From: Chthoniobacterales bacterium
GTDB taxonomy: Bacteria > Verrucomicrobiota > Verrucomicrobiia > Chthoniobacterales > UBA10450
DNA: 8,020 nt
NCBI GenBank assembly: GCA_013697015.1
Contig: JACCXL010000207.1
Location: 1-8,020, forward strand
Direction of reading: 5' to 3'
Part shown: positions 1 through 7,440 of the stretch, in pieces
How the letters are laid out: each line of letters starts with the position of its first letter
How positions within the stretch are numbered: position 1 is the stretch's first letter
Notes under the pieces: generated by a model
The model's input: the letters and a program-made list of their open reading frames with translations, nothing else
The model's database searches: none
Told to the model about the DNA's origin: nothing
Translations under genes and position numbers: made by a program

Positions 1-636
1 GCAAAGAAATCACTTCTGGAACTGAACCTGCGTCAGTTCTGCGATGAGACGCTGAGCGAATCTCCCGCGCCTGGCGGTGGTTCGGTGGCGGCTTTAATGG
101 GAGCTCTGGGGGTTTCCCTTGGGGGTATGGTAGCAAATCTCTCGGCTGGAAAGCGCGGCTGGGAGGAGAGGCTCGGTTACTTCAGTGACTGGGCAGTGAA
201 GGCGCAACAACTGAAGGACGAGATGCTACTTTTGGTCGACGAAGATACCGCCGCCTTTAATACCGTCATGGCTGCGTTCGCGTTACCGAAGGGTTTGGCA
301 GAAGAAAAGGCAGCCCGTTCCGCGGCGATACAGCAGGCAAATAAATACGCTGCGGAGGTCCCATTGAGAGTTATGGAAACTGCGTCGAAATCCTACCAAC
401 TCCTGGCTGAAATGGCGGAAAATGGAAATCCGGCGTCGATCTCAGACGTCGGCGTCGGCCTTCTTGCCTTACGAGCTTGTGTCAATGGAGCGGCCCTGAA
501 CGTGCGAATTAATCTAGCGGGCTTAAAGGATAAAAAAATAAAAGCAGCTCTTCTGGAAAGAGTTGAGGGCATCACCGCCGAGTCCGAATCCAGATCAGCC
601 GCTATTAGTCCGATTGTGGAAGCTAAATTGGCTTAG
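1..636 (+). CDS. ftcD: Formimidoyltransferase-cyclodeaminase, C-terminal cyclodeaminase part (5' truncated)
   Basis: The reading frame is open from base 1 and ends at TAG 634-636, so 211 residues are visible and the start lies outside the window. The glycine-rich motif PAPGGGSVAAL (visible residues 22-32) is the hallmark of the FTCD_C / cyclodeaminase family. The acidic VDEDTAAFN stretch (79-87) and the SDVGVG segment followed by an LNVRIN-type helix (148-171) also fit. The enzyme converts 5-formimino-THF to 5,10-methenyl-THF and ammonia, a cytosolic step after histidine breakdown. The adjacent hutI supports that role. The visible sequence resembles the cyclodeaminase half of bifunctional glutamate formimidoyltransferase-cyclodeaminases more than stand-alone FchA, so a transferase domain probably lies upstream; that is inference. 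An internal GTG at 85 is not the start, because the conserved motif begins before it. Confidence 0.88.
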   Translation, partial: AKKSLLELNLRQFCDETLSESPAPGGGSVAALMGALGVSLGGMVANLSAGKRGWEERLGYFSDWAVKAQQLKDEMLLLVDEDTAAFNTVMAAFALPKGLAEEKAARSAAIQQANKYAAEVPLRVMETASKSYQLLAEMAENGNPASISDVGVGLLALRACVNGAALNVRINLAGLKDKKIKAALLERVEGITAESESRSAAISPIVEAKLA

Positions 637-676
637 AAGCAATCTTGCCATGTCGCAGATGCTGGCCCAACCAAAA

Positions 677-706
677 GTGTCATCCCGAGCGGAGCGAGGA
701 TGACAC
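677..706. repeat. Inverted repeat of the dispersed GTCATCC/GGATGAC type
   Basis: GTGTCATCC (677-685) is perfectly complementary to GGATGACAC (698-706) around a 12-base centre. Two more pairs (686-687 with 695-696) form if A697 bulges, leaving a 7-base loop. The CGAGCGGAGCGAGG core resembles short palindromic intergenic repeats scattered through many GC-rich bacterial genomes. No T-tract follows on the + strand, so it is not a canonical intrinsic terminator for ftcD, though the hairpin could slow transcription or protect a 3' end. Copy number cannot be judged from this window. Confidence 0.65.
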
Positions 707-761
707 GCACGCCGCGCGTCTATGAGATGAGTTCTAAGGAAAAGCATTTCCGCGGGCCGCT

Positions 762-2030
762 TTGTCCCAGCCGCAAATCGTGAATCCGGTTGCAGTCCTG
801 CGTGCTTCGCATTTGGTCACGTTGACGGGGCCGGCGCGGCCGCGCGTCGGGCCGGAGATGCTGGATCTCGCGATTATCCGCGACGGCGGAATGCTGATTC
901 GCGCCGGGTTAATTGAGACCGTCGCTCCTTCCGAGGAAATAGAGCGCGCTTTGCCTAACGACGCTGAAGTGTTCGACGCCGCGGGGCGTATCGTTCTTCC
1001 AGGATTTGTTGATGCGCACGCTCACCCGGTTTTTGGAGGAAATCGCGTCGATGAGTTTGAGATGCGAGCAGGGGGCGCGACCTATGAAGAGATCGCCGCG
1101 AACGGTGGCGGAATCCGCTCCACCGTTCGCCAGACACGCGCCGCTAGTGAAGAGGAACTGCTGCTTCAGGCGCAGAAGCGCGCAGAGTGGTTTCTGCGCT
1201 GTGGCACAACCACAATGGAGGCCAAATCAGGCTACGGGCTTTCGGTCGACGAAGAACTGAAAATACTTCGCGTGATCCGTCAGCTAAACGAGACGACCGC
1301 GATTGAATTCGTGCCGACATTTCTCGGGGCGCACGCCATTCCGGACGAATTCGACGGGCGACCGGATCAGTACGCAGACTGCGTCGTCCATGAGATGTTA
1401 CCGGAGGTCGTTAGGCAAGATCTCGCGGAAGCATGCGATATTTTTTGTGAAGAGGGCTATTTCGACGCAGCCGCTACCCGTCGAATCCTGGGAGCGGCCA
1501 AGGCTGCTGGTTTGATGCTGCGGGTGCACGCCGATCAATTAACGAATTCCGGCGGCGCCGCCTTGGCGGCTGAGCTCGGCGCGCTCACCGCGGATCATCT
1601 CGAACAAACGGACGACGTGGGCATAGCCGCTCTGCGGAAAGCGGCCGTGCAACCGGTGCTTCTGCCGGGATCTGTTTATGCACTCGGAAAGACGGGCTAT
1701 CCGAAAGCGCGCGCGATGATTGAGTCAGGTCTGGCGGTGGTTTTGGCCACCGACTTCAATCCCGGCTCCTCGCCGACACCATCGATTCCGATGATCCTTT
1801 CGCTGGCGGCGACTCAGATGAAGATGACACCCGCCGAAGCTGTAACCGCCGCGACGATCAACGCTGCCTACAGTTTGCGTCGCGGCGACAAGATCGGATC
1901 GCTGGAGAAAGGGAAAATGGCGAATTTTTCGATCTTCGACTGCGAAGATTATCGCGAGCTCGCCTATTACTTTGGCCTGCCGCAAACACACGCGGTCTAT
2001 GTGCGCGGCCGCCAGGTTTATCCGCGCTAA
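762..2030 (+). CDS. hutI: Imidazolonepropionase
   Basis: The enzyme hydrolyses 4-imidazolone-5-propanoate to N-formimino-L-glutamate, the third step of histidine degradation, in the cytosol. The 422 residues form an amidohydrolase-superfamily protein. The metal site is intact: H86 and H88 in the DAHAHP motif, H256 in HADQ, and D331 in ATDFNPG, with spacing matching the known Bacillus HutI ligands (80, 82, 249, 324). The family motif TTTMEAKSGYGL (149-160), H191 and H279 (ADHLE) are also present. After HAD the residue is Q259 rather than the Glu of the Bacillus enzyme; Gln here is familiar in proteobacterial HutI. The start is uncertain. An in-frame TAA at 735-737 limits it, leaving TTG 762 or GTG 780, and neither has a well-spaced ribosome binding site (AAGGA at 736-740 is about 21 bases from TTG). 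It lies 125 bp after ftcD, consistent with a hut operon. Confidence 0.95.
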   Translation: MSQPQIVNPVAVLRASHLVTLTGPARPRVGPEMLDLAIIRDGGMLIRAGLIETVAPSEEIERALPNDAEVFDAAGRIVLPGFVDAHAHPVFGGNRVDEFEMRAGGATYEEIAANGGGIRSTVRQTRAASEEELLLQAQKRAEWFLRCGTTTMEAKSGYGLSVDEELKILRVIRQLNETTAIEFVPTFLGAHAIPDEFDGRPDQYADCVVHEMLPEVVRQDLAEACDIFCEEGYFDAAATRRILGAAKAAGLMLRVHADQLTNSGGAALAAELGALTADHLEQTDDVGIAALRKAAVQPVLLPGSVYALGKTGYPKARAMIESGLAVVLATDFNPGSSPTPSIPMILSLAATQMKMTPAEAVTAATINAAYSLRRGDKIGSLEKGKMANFSIFDCEDYRELAYYFGLPQTHAVYVRGRQVYPR

Positions 2031-2069
2031 GTTTGCGTGCTGCGGGGCGCGCCCTTAACGTCGCTGCTA

Positions 2070-3419
2070 ATGAAGATTGAGGTTGAAAATCAACCGCACT
2101 CCGTCGCCACGTTGCGGATCGAGTTGCCGCCCGATGAAGTTCGCAAGGAATGGGACACGATTGCGACTGGCTACGCCCGGCATGCCCGCATCCCCGGCTA
2201 TCGAGTGGGGAAGGCTCCTCGGCAGGTCATCGAGCGGAAATTTCGGAAAGAGATACAGGACGAGTTGACGAAAAAGCTCGTCTCGAAGAGCTATCACGAA
2301 GCCGTCGCGGAGAAACAACTGCGGGTCGTGTCGCTAACGAATTTGGAAGACGTTGAGTTTGGCGACGATCGGTCGATGCGTTTTCGCGCGACCGTTGTGA
2401 CCGCTCCGGAATTTGAGCTTCCGAATTACAAGGGCATCCGCGTTCAGCTGCCCTCAGCAGATGTGACGGAGGCGGAAATTGACGCCGCCGTGGAGCGGTT
2501 GCGAGATCAGGCAGCAGACTTTGCGGACGTAACCGGTCGTCCGATTGCGATGGACGACTTCGCGGTTCTCGATTTTATGGGTGCGATCGATGGGCGTCCG
2601 ATCAGCGAGATCGTGCCGGAAGCGAGCAAGAATCTTCATGGCGGCAAAAAGTTCTGGCTGCGGATGGCTCCGGATAATTTCCTCCCGGGGTTTTCCGAGC
2701 AAATCATCGGAATGACGGCGGGCGCAACGCGCTCGGTTCAGGTTAATTTTCCGGCTGACTTCCCCGTGCCCGAGCTGGCGGGCAAAAAGGCCGATTACGC
2801 TGTCACGTTAAACGAAATCAAAGCGAAGGTGCTCCCCGCCGTGGACGACGCGTTTGCGGCTAAACTGATGCCGGAGAAGACACTGGCCGACCTTCGACAC
2901 ACCGTTAAGCACAACCTCGAGCATGAGAAGGAACATGAGATCGACCGCGCCCGAGAAACGCAAATTATGAAAGATCTTCATGAGCACATCTCCTTCGATC
3001 TGCCGCCGGCTTTGTTGAAAAATGAGACCCGCCGCGCACTCAACGAGCTTGTGCATCGCAATCGCGAGCGCGGCGTGCCGGACGAGCTCTTGAAATCGAA
3101 AGAGAAAGAGCTGATCGATGGCGCCGGCTCGCTCGCGGCGCACCGCTTGAAAACGAACTTCATTTTGCACCGCATCGCGGAGGCCGAGAAAATCGAGATC
3201 ACGCGGGATGAACTAGAAACTCGCATCCGCGAACAGGCCGCGCACTACGGCATGCCAGTCGAGAAAATGCGCAAACAACTGGACGATAACGACGCGCTTA
3301 ACGGACTCGCGGAAGAGGTTTTACTGGGTAAAACCCTTGATATGCTGAGGGCAAATGTTATCGTCGAACCTGCTGCAGAAGATGGCCCGAGCAGCGTTCT
3401 TACCGACCAAAAATCATGA
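2070..3419 (+). CDS. tig: Trigger factor (ribosome-associated chaperone / peptidyl-prolyl isomerase)
   Basis: The product binds the ribosome near the exit tunnel and shields nascent chains. Its 449 residues are slightly more than the usual ~430. The N-terminal ribosome-binding domain (about 1-115) carries the signature loop GYRVGKAP (43-50), the counterpart of E. coli GFRKGKVP. An FKBP-type PPIase domain spans about 160-252, with FLPGFSEQIIGM (204-215) as its most recognisable stretch. The rest is the charged helical C-terminal chaperone domain. ATG 2070 is chosen because the protein then begins MKIEVEN, as family members do; an in-frame GTG at 2037 would add 11 residues of unrelated character. 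No clear Shine-Dalgarno site precedes it. The gene starts 39 bp after hutI and overlaps clpP by 4 bp, giving the widely conserved tig-clpP-clpX order. Confidence 0.95.
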   Translation: MKIEVENQPHSVATLRIELPPDEVRKEWDTIATGYARHARIPGYRVGKAPRQVIERKFRKEIQDELTKKLVSKSYHEAVAEKQLRVVSLTNLEDVEFGDDRSMRFRATVVTAPEFELPNYKGIRVQLPSADVTEAEIDAAVERLRDQAADFADVTGRPIAMDDFAVLDFMGAIDGRPISEIVPEASKNLHGGKKFWLRMAPDNFLPGFSEQIIGMTAGATRSVQVNFPADFPVPELAGKKADYAVTLNEIKAKVLPAVDDAFAAKLMPEKTLADLRHTVKHNLEHEKEHEIDRARETQIMKDLHEHISFDLPPALLKNETRRALNELVHRNRERGVPDELLKSKEKELIDGAGSLAAHRLKTNFILHRIAEAEKIEITRDELETRIREQAAHYGMPVEKMRKQLDDNDALNGLAEEVLLGKTLDMLRANVIVEPAAEDGPSSVLTDQKS

Positions 3420-4117
3420 CCAATCTGTCCTCAGCTACTTCACAGTCCGTGCTTATCCCGATGGTGGTCGAGCAGACCGCGCGTGGCGAACGAAGCTACG
3501 ATATTTACTCTCGCCTGCTGAAAGACCGAATCGTTTTCATTGGCACGCCGATCGACGATCACATCGCTAATCTTGTGATCGCGCAGCTTCTTTTCCTCCA
3601 GATGGAGGATGGGAAGAAGGACATCAACATCTACATCAACTCGCCCGGGGGCTCTGTCACGGCCGGTCTCGCGATTTATGATACAATGCAGTTCCTGACC
3701 TGCGACGTCACGACCTACTGCCTCGGAATGGCCGCGAGCATGGCGGCGGTGTTGCTCTGCGCGGGCACGAAAGGCAAGCGTTTCGCGCTCCCGAATTCCG
3801 ACATCATGATTCATCAGGTTTCAGGCGGCGCGCAGGGGCAGGCCAGCGACGTCGAACGAACGGTCGAATACATGTTCAAGTTGAAGAAGCGGCTGATTCG
3901 CATCATCTCTCAGCATACCGGCAAACCGGAAGAGCAGGTGAAGAACGATTCTGATCGCGACTACTACATGAACGCGGCCGAGGCAAAAAATTACGGATTG
4001 GTCGACGAGGTCATAAAATCGCGCAAGGAAGGGAAATTGCTTGATGGCGCGGCTCCCATTTCCGATCGCGCCGCCGCCGTGGCGGAGGCCGCTCTGCCTC
4101 GCAAAATCGAGGAATAG
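3416..4117 (+). CDS. clpP: ATP-dependent Clp protease proteolytic subunit
   Basis: ClpP is the serine protease that forms the two-ring, 14-subunit chamber degrading proteins fed by ClpX or other Clp ATPases. The catalytic triad is complete: S108 in GMAASMAA, H133 in MIHQ and D182 in SDRD. The Ser-His and His-Asp spacings (25 and 49) equal those of E. coli ClpP. The mature-like N-terminus LIPMVVEQTARGERSYDIYS starts at residue 13, so the first 12 residues are probably a cleaved propeptide. The protein has 233 residues. It continues about 33 residues past the GLVDEVI segment, where many ClpPs end, with an Ala-rich, charged tail ending in PRKIEE. ATG 3416 overlaps the tig stop as ATGA, which suggests translational coupling; no strong separate ribosome binding site is seen. 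Confidence 0.97.
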   Translation: MTNLSSATSQSVLIPMVVEQTARGERSYDIYSRLLKDRIVFIGTPIDDHIANLVIAQLLFLQMEDGKKDINIYINSPGGSVTAGLAIYDTMQFLTCDVTTYCLGMAASMAAVLLCAGTKGKRFALPNSDIMIHQVSGGAQGQASDVERTVEYMFKLKKRLIRIISQHTGKPEEQVKNDSDRDYYMNAAEAKNYGLVDEVIKSRKEGKLLDGAAPISDRAAAVAEAALPRKIEE

Positions 4118-4129
4118 AAGCTGCTCCCC

Positions 4130-4136
4130 AAAGGAG
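4130..4136 (+). promoter_or_regulatory. Ribosome binding site of clpX
   Basis: AAAGGAG lies 5 bases before ATG 4142. It is the clearest Shine-Dalgarno match in the window and fixes the clpX start. It lies in the 24-bp gap after clpP, so clpX can initiate on its own, unlike clpP, which relies on the overlap with tig. Confidence 0.8.
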
Positions 4137-4141
4137 TCACC

Positions 4142-5422
4142 ATGGCGCGCGCTTCCAACCTCACAATGTGCTCCTTCTGTGGCAAGAGCCACGCGGAAGT
4201 GCGCAAGCTCATTGCCGGTCCCGGCGTTTACATTTGCGACAGCTGCATCAACGTTTGCAAAAGCATCCTGGACAAGGAGCTGAACGAGGACGCTCGGCGC
4301 CAGTCATCGAACATCCGTGTGCCGAAGCCGGTCGATATTCGGCGTTCGCTCGACCAGTACGTAATCGGGCAGGACATCGCCAAAAAGACTCTCGCGGTCG
4401 CGGTCCACAATCACTTTAAACGCGTCCTGCAAACCGCGACTCCGGCAGATCCAACGGCGGCATTCCAGCCAGACCCCTTCGCGGATGTGGAAATCGAGAA
4501 GAGTAATATTCTGCTGATCGGCCCGACCGGTTCGGGCAAGACGCTTCTGGCCAAAACTCTGGCGAAAATCCTCGACGTCCCATTTTGCATTGCCGACGCC
4601 ACGACATTGACCGAGGCGGGCTATGTCGGCGAAGACGTTGAGAATATCATTCTGCGGCTCTTGCAAAATGCTGATTACGACGTGAAGCGAGCTGAGATCG
4701 GCATCGTTTACATCGATGAGATCGATAAAATTGGCCGTAAGACGGACAACGTTTCCATCACGCGTGACGTCTCCGGTGAGGGAGTTCAGCAGGCGCTGTT
4801 GAAGATTTTGGAAGGCAGCACGTGCAATGTTCCGCCGCAGGGAGGACGGAAGCATCCGCATCAGGAATACATTCAGGTTAACACCGAGAAGATCCTGTTT
4901 ATCTGCGGGGGAGCTTTCGTGGGCCTGGATAAAATCGTTCAGAAGCGCATTGGACAGAAAACGATGGGCTTTAACAGCCCTTCGCTCGAAGTCGAAGACG
5001 CTTTGCGCAAGGAGGCTGTCCGCCACACCGAACCGGAAGACTTGCTCGCCTTCGGCATGATTCCGGAGTTCATCGGCCGTTTGCCGGTCGTAACAGCACT
5101 CGATCCTCTGACCGAAGACGAGATGGTAATGATTCTGACCGAAACGAAGAACGCAATGGTAAAGCAATACACCAAGTTGTTCTCCATGGAAGGCGTGCGC
5201 TTGAGTGTCACAAAGGACGCATTGCGCGCGCTGGCCGCGCAAGCAGTGACGAAGGGGACCGGCGCCCGCGCACTCCGATCCATGCTAGAGCGCATCATGC
5301 TCGACATCATGTATGAAGTGCCGAGCCGCGAGGATATCGCGGAGGTCACGATAAACCGGCCGGTCGTTGAGGGAAAGAAGCTTCCGCTCATTCGGAAGAA
5401 GCAGGACAAGGACGCCGCCTAG
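4142..5422 (+). CDS. clpX: ATP-dependent Clp protease ATP-binding subunit ClpX
   Basis: ClpX is the hexameric AAA+ unfoldase that recognises tagged or native substrates and threads them into ClpP. Its 426 residues match the family. The N-terminal C4 zinc-binding domain has C10, C13, C32 and C35. The AAA+ core shows Walker A GPTGSGKT (127-134), the pore loop GYVGED (160-165), Walker B IVYIDEIDK (188-196), the RKH loop (236-238), the Arg finger region FIGRLPV (R313) and sensor-2 GTGAR (R376). The ClpP-docking loop, IGF in E. coli, reads MGF here (275-277). The gene sits 24 bp after clpP and is presumably co-transcribed with tig and clpP. The product ends with a Lys-rich tail, RKKQDKDAA. Confidence 0.97.
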   Translation: MARASNLTMCSFCGKSHAEVRKLIAGPGVYICDSCINVCKSILDKELNEDARRQSSNIRVPKPVDIRRSLDQYVIGQDIAKKTLAVAVHNHFKRVLQTATPADPTAAFQPDPFADVEIEKSNILLIGPTGSGKTLLAKTLAKILDVPFCIADATTLTEAGYVGEDVENIILRLLQNADYDVKRAEIGIVYIDEIDKIGRKTDNVSITRDVSGEGVQQALLKILEGSTCNVPPQGGRKHPHQEYIQVNTEKILFICGGAFVGLDKIVQKRIGQKTMGFNSPSLEVEDALRKEAVRHTEPEDLLAFGMIPEFIGRLPVVTALDPLTEDEMVMILTETKNAMVKQYTKLFSMEGVRLSVTKDALRALAAQAVTKGTGARALRSMLERIMLDIMYEVPSREDIAEVTINRPVVEGKKLPLIRKKQDKDAA

Positions 5423-5450
5423 CGGATCTCCCGCCGCGAGGCGGACTCCG
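5423..5450. other. Small GC hairpin between clpX and cinA
   Basis: CCGCC (5431-5435) and GGCGG (5440-5444) enclose a GCGA tetraloop of the stable GNRA class. An outer pair, CGGA (5423-5426) with TCCG (5447-5450), can extend it across an internal loop. It begins right after the clpX stop. No run of T follows, so I do not call it an intrinsic terminator; it could mark an mRNA end or processing site, or be chance in GC-rich DNA. Confidence 0.35.
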
Positions 5451-5467
5451 TGCCGATATTGGTGGCT

Positions 5468-5472
5468 GGAAG
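5468..5472 (+). promoter_or_regulatory. Putative ribosome binding site of cinA
   Basis: GGAAG stands 5 bases before GTG 5478. The alternative in-frame GTG at 5499 has no comparable purine run, so this site favours 5478 as the start. Confidence 0.45.
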
Positions 5473-5477
5473 CACCC

Positions 5478-6737
5478 GTGAATGGCAGCGTTCACCGCGT
5501 GAACGTCCACGTCATCAACACCGGGAGCGAGTTGCTCCTCGGCGACGTCGTCAACACGCACCTGAGTTTCATCGCCCGTGCCATTTTGCCGTTGGGATTG
5601 CGTGTGGCACGCCAATTTACTGTGCCGGATGGGCCCGCGATCGCCGATGCACTGCGAACGTCTTTCGGCGAGGCGCAGATCGTATTTGTCACCGGCGGAC
5701 TGGGGCCGACGACCGACGACATAACTCGCGAAACAGCGGCGGAATTGCTGCAGTTAGAACTGCATCTCGATGCGGACGTGGCGAATGCGATCACCTTGCG
5801 ACTAGCCGCTCGTAAGATTGAGCTAACCGATCGGATTTTGCGCCAGGCACAGGTGCCACACGGTGCCGTAACTCTCGCTAACGAGCACGGAACCGCTCCG
5901 GGTCTCTACTTAGCGGCGAACGCCGCTCTGCACGGAAAATCTCCGCATCTTTTTCTGCTACCGGGACCACCGCGCGAATTGCAACCCATGTTCAAAACAG
6001 GCGTTCTTCAGATCTTGAAACGGATCGCCCCGCCACAGGAACAGATCGACTTTCAAACATTTCGGCTGGCAGGGATTGGCGAGTCTGTTATTGAGAAGAA
6101 AGTCGGGCCGCAGATCCTCGCTCTGGAGGGAGTCGAGCTCGGATATTGCGCGCGACCCGCGGAAGTGGATGTGCGGATTATCGGCCCCTCCTCCTCCGTG
6201 AAGAAAGCTGCGAGGATACTGGACCGAGAGTTTCAAAGCTCAATCTTCACCAGCACCGGCGAGTCTTTGGAGATGGTCGTCATCCGATTGCTGACAACAA
6301 AGCGGGCTCTGCTCGCGACCGCCGAATCCTGCACCGGAGGTTTGCTCGCGCATCGCCTGACTAATGTTCCCGGGTCTTCGGTCGCGTACGCAGGCGGATA
6401 TATTACCTACGCAAATGAGTTGAAGTCCGATTCGTTAGGCGTAGCGGCAAGCGTGATCGAAAAGTACGGCGCGGTCAGTAAGCAGGTCGCGATCGCAATG
6501 GCCGAGGGCGCGCGCGCTCGTGCTCACACGGACTTCGCTCTCGCGACTACCGGAATCGCCGGTCCCGCGGGAGGCACGCCGGAAAAGCCGGTGGGTACCG
6601 TCTACGTGGCACTCGCGAGAGAAAATGCGCCGACGAAGGTACAGCGATTTTTCTTTCCGAACGATCGCGAGACGTTCAAGCAGATGGCAACGCAGTTCGC
6701 GCTGGAGATGTTGCGCCAGAGCTTGACTGCCTTGTGA
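5478..6737 (+). CDS. cinA: CinA family protein: nicotinamide-nucleotide amidase with N-terminal MoCF-like domain
   Basis: The 419 residues match the usual two-domain CinA length. The N-terminal MoCF_biosynth-like domain (about 9-175) has VINTGSELLLGDVVNT (12-27), TGGLGPTTDD (72-81) and LPGPPREL (161-168). The C-terminal PncC domain (about 262-417) has ESCTGG (283-288), YAGGYITYANELK (304-316) and a TGIAGPAGGTPEKPVGTVY signature (358-376). The C-terminal domain of the family deamidates nicotinamide mononucleotide to the nicotinate form in pyridine-nucleotide recycling; the N-terminal domain has been linked to ADP-ribose hydrolysis in some members. The frame is open back to 5367 inside clpX, but those codons give an Arg-rich sequence unlike CinA, so GTG 5478 is chosen; GTG 5499 is the other option. 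It follows clpX by 55 bp and may share its transcript. The older 'competence-induced' name does not imply competence here. Confidence 0.93.
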   Translation: MNGSVHRVNVHVINTGSELLLGDVVNTHLSFIARAILPLGLRVARQFTVPDGPAIADALRTSFGEAQIVFVTGGLGPTTDDITRETAAELLQLELHLDADVANAITLRLAARKIELTDRILRQAQVPHGAVTLANEHGTAPGLYLAANAALHGKSPHLFLLPGPPRELQPMFKTGVLQILKRIAPPQEQIDFQTFRLAGIGESVIEKKVGPQILALEGVELGYCARPAEVDVRIIGPSSSVKKAARILDREFQSSIFTSTGESLEMVVIRLLTTKRALLATAESCTGGLLAHRLTNVPGSSVAYAGGYITYANELKSDSLGVAASVIEKYGAVSKQVAIAMAEGARARAHTDFALATTGIAGPAGGTPEKPVGTVYVALARENAPTKVQRFFFPNDRETFKQMATQFALEMLRQSLTAL

Positions 6738-6747
6738 GAAGTTTAGG

Positions 6748-7440
6748 CTAACCCTGCACCTCGACCGGCGTGCCGACTTTCACGTGGTTATAGAAAAGCT
6801 CGGCCGTCTGTGACGGCATGCGGACGCATCCGTGCGAAGCAGCATAACCCGGCAAAATTCCGACGTGCATGCCTACTCCGGCATCCGTCAGTCGCATGAA
6901 CCATTTCATGGCCGCGCCGGCGAAATGCGTTCCGCTCGGCGCGGAATCAATTTGCGCGCTGACTCCGGCGCGGACAACCCGGCCGCGGCCATCGACAAAA
7001 TCTCCATACAGGGTCGAGTGATGACTCGGATCTTTTTCGCGCACGCTGAAACTGCCGGTGGGAGTGGTGTGCCCGAGTTTGCCGGATGAGATCGGGCTGT
7101 CGATTGCCACTTGCTCTCCGACCATCAGGAAAGCTCTCTGCTTTGGAATCGAAACGACGACGTGTACTTGATCCGGCGTCAGACTCGCGAGCAGCGCGTC
7201 GTTGATGTTAATGGGGGCCTGCCGGGCGATTAGCTGCGCCGGTTTGCGCATGGGCTGGACAGTCGTCGGAGTGGCGACAGGTTTCGCGATGACGGGCGCT
7301 CTCCGGCCGGCTGCTGGGTTCGGTGGAGAAGACGGCGAGCGCGTGGGAAACCGCCGTAGTTGCGGTGCCTGGGCGTGGACTTCCGCACAGCACACCACCA
7401 GCGCCAGAGCGAAAAATGCGCGGGAAACAGGAGCGTTCAT
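6748..7440 (-). CDS. Secreted L,D-transpeptidase (YkuD family)
   Basis: The 230-residue product has a signal peptide (residues 1-23): a short basic start, a hydrophobic run AFFALALVVCC and a VHA|QA signal peptidase I site. A Pro/Ala/Arg-rich linker (24-75) precedes the YkuD domain (about 91-228). The active-site motif is intact: H192 in MHVG, then S202-H203-G204-C205-V206-R207, with C205 the nucleophile. The family makes 3-3 peptidoglycan cross-links or attaches proteins to peptidoglycan in the cell envelope. Paired cysteines C17-C18 sit in the signal peptide, but the preceding Val fits a lipobox poorly. The frame extends to an ATG at 7476. ATG 7440 is preferred because the signal peptide then begins properly and the upstream gene's TGA overlaps it as TGATG. 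Its stop lies 10 bp from that of cinA on the other strand. Confidence 0.92.
   Translation of the reverse strand: MNAPVSRAFFALALVVCCAEVHAQAPQLRRFPTRSPSSPPNPAAGRRAPVIAKPVATPTTVQPMRKPAQLIARQAPININDALLASLTPDQVHVVVSIPKQRAFLMVGEQVAIDSPISSGKLGHTTPTGSFSVREKDPSHHSTLYGDFVDGRGRVVRAGVSAQIDSAPSGTHFAGAAMKWFMRLTDAGVGMHVGILPGYAASHGCVRMPSQTAELFYNHVKVGTPVEVQG

Noticed and set aside
2037..2069. GTG 2037 as an upstream trigger factor start
   Set aside because: Adds 11 residues unlike any trigger factor N-terminus; ATG 2070 gives the expected MKIEVEN beginning.
2808..3170. Open frame antisense to tig
   Set aside because: Lies wholly inside the trigger factor gene, shows no recognisable domain and has no supporting start signal.
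4304..5242. Long - strand open frame (312 codons) antisense to clpX
   Set aside because: clpX on the + strand is unmistakable. The antisense translation has no family motif, and such frames arise readily opposite GC-rich coding sequence.
5367..5477. Extension of the cinA frame back into clpX
   Set aside because: The encoded Arg/Pro-rich stretch is a frame shadow of the clpX end and does not resemble CinA.
7384..7392. Possible lipobox (VVCC) in the transpeptidase signal peptide
   Set aside because: Val directly before Cys is disfavoured for lipoprotein processing, and a good VHA|Q signal peptidase I site follows.
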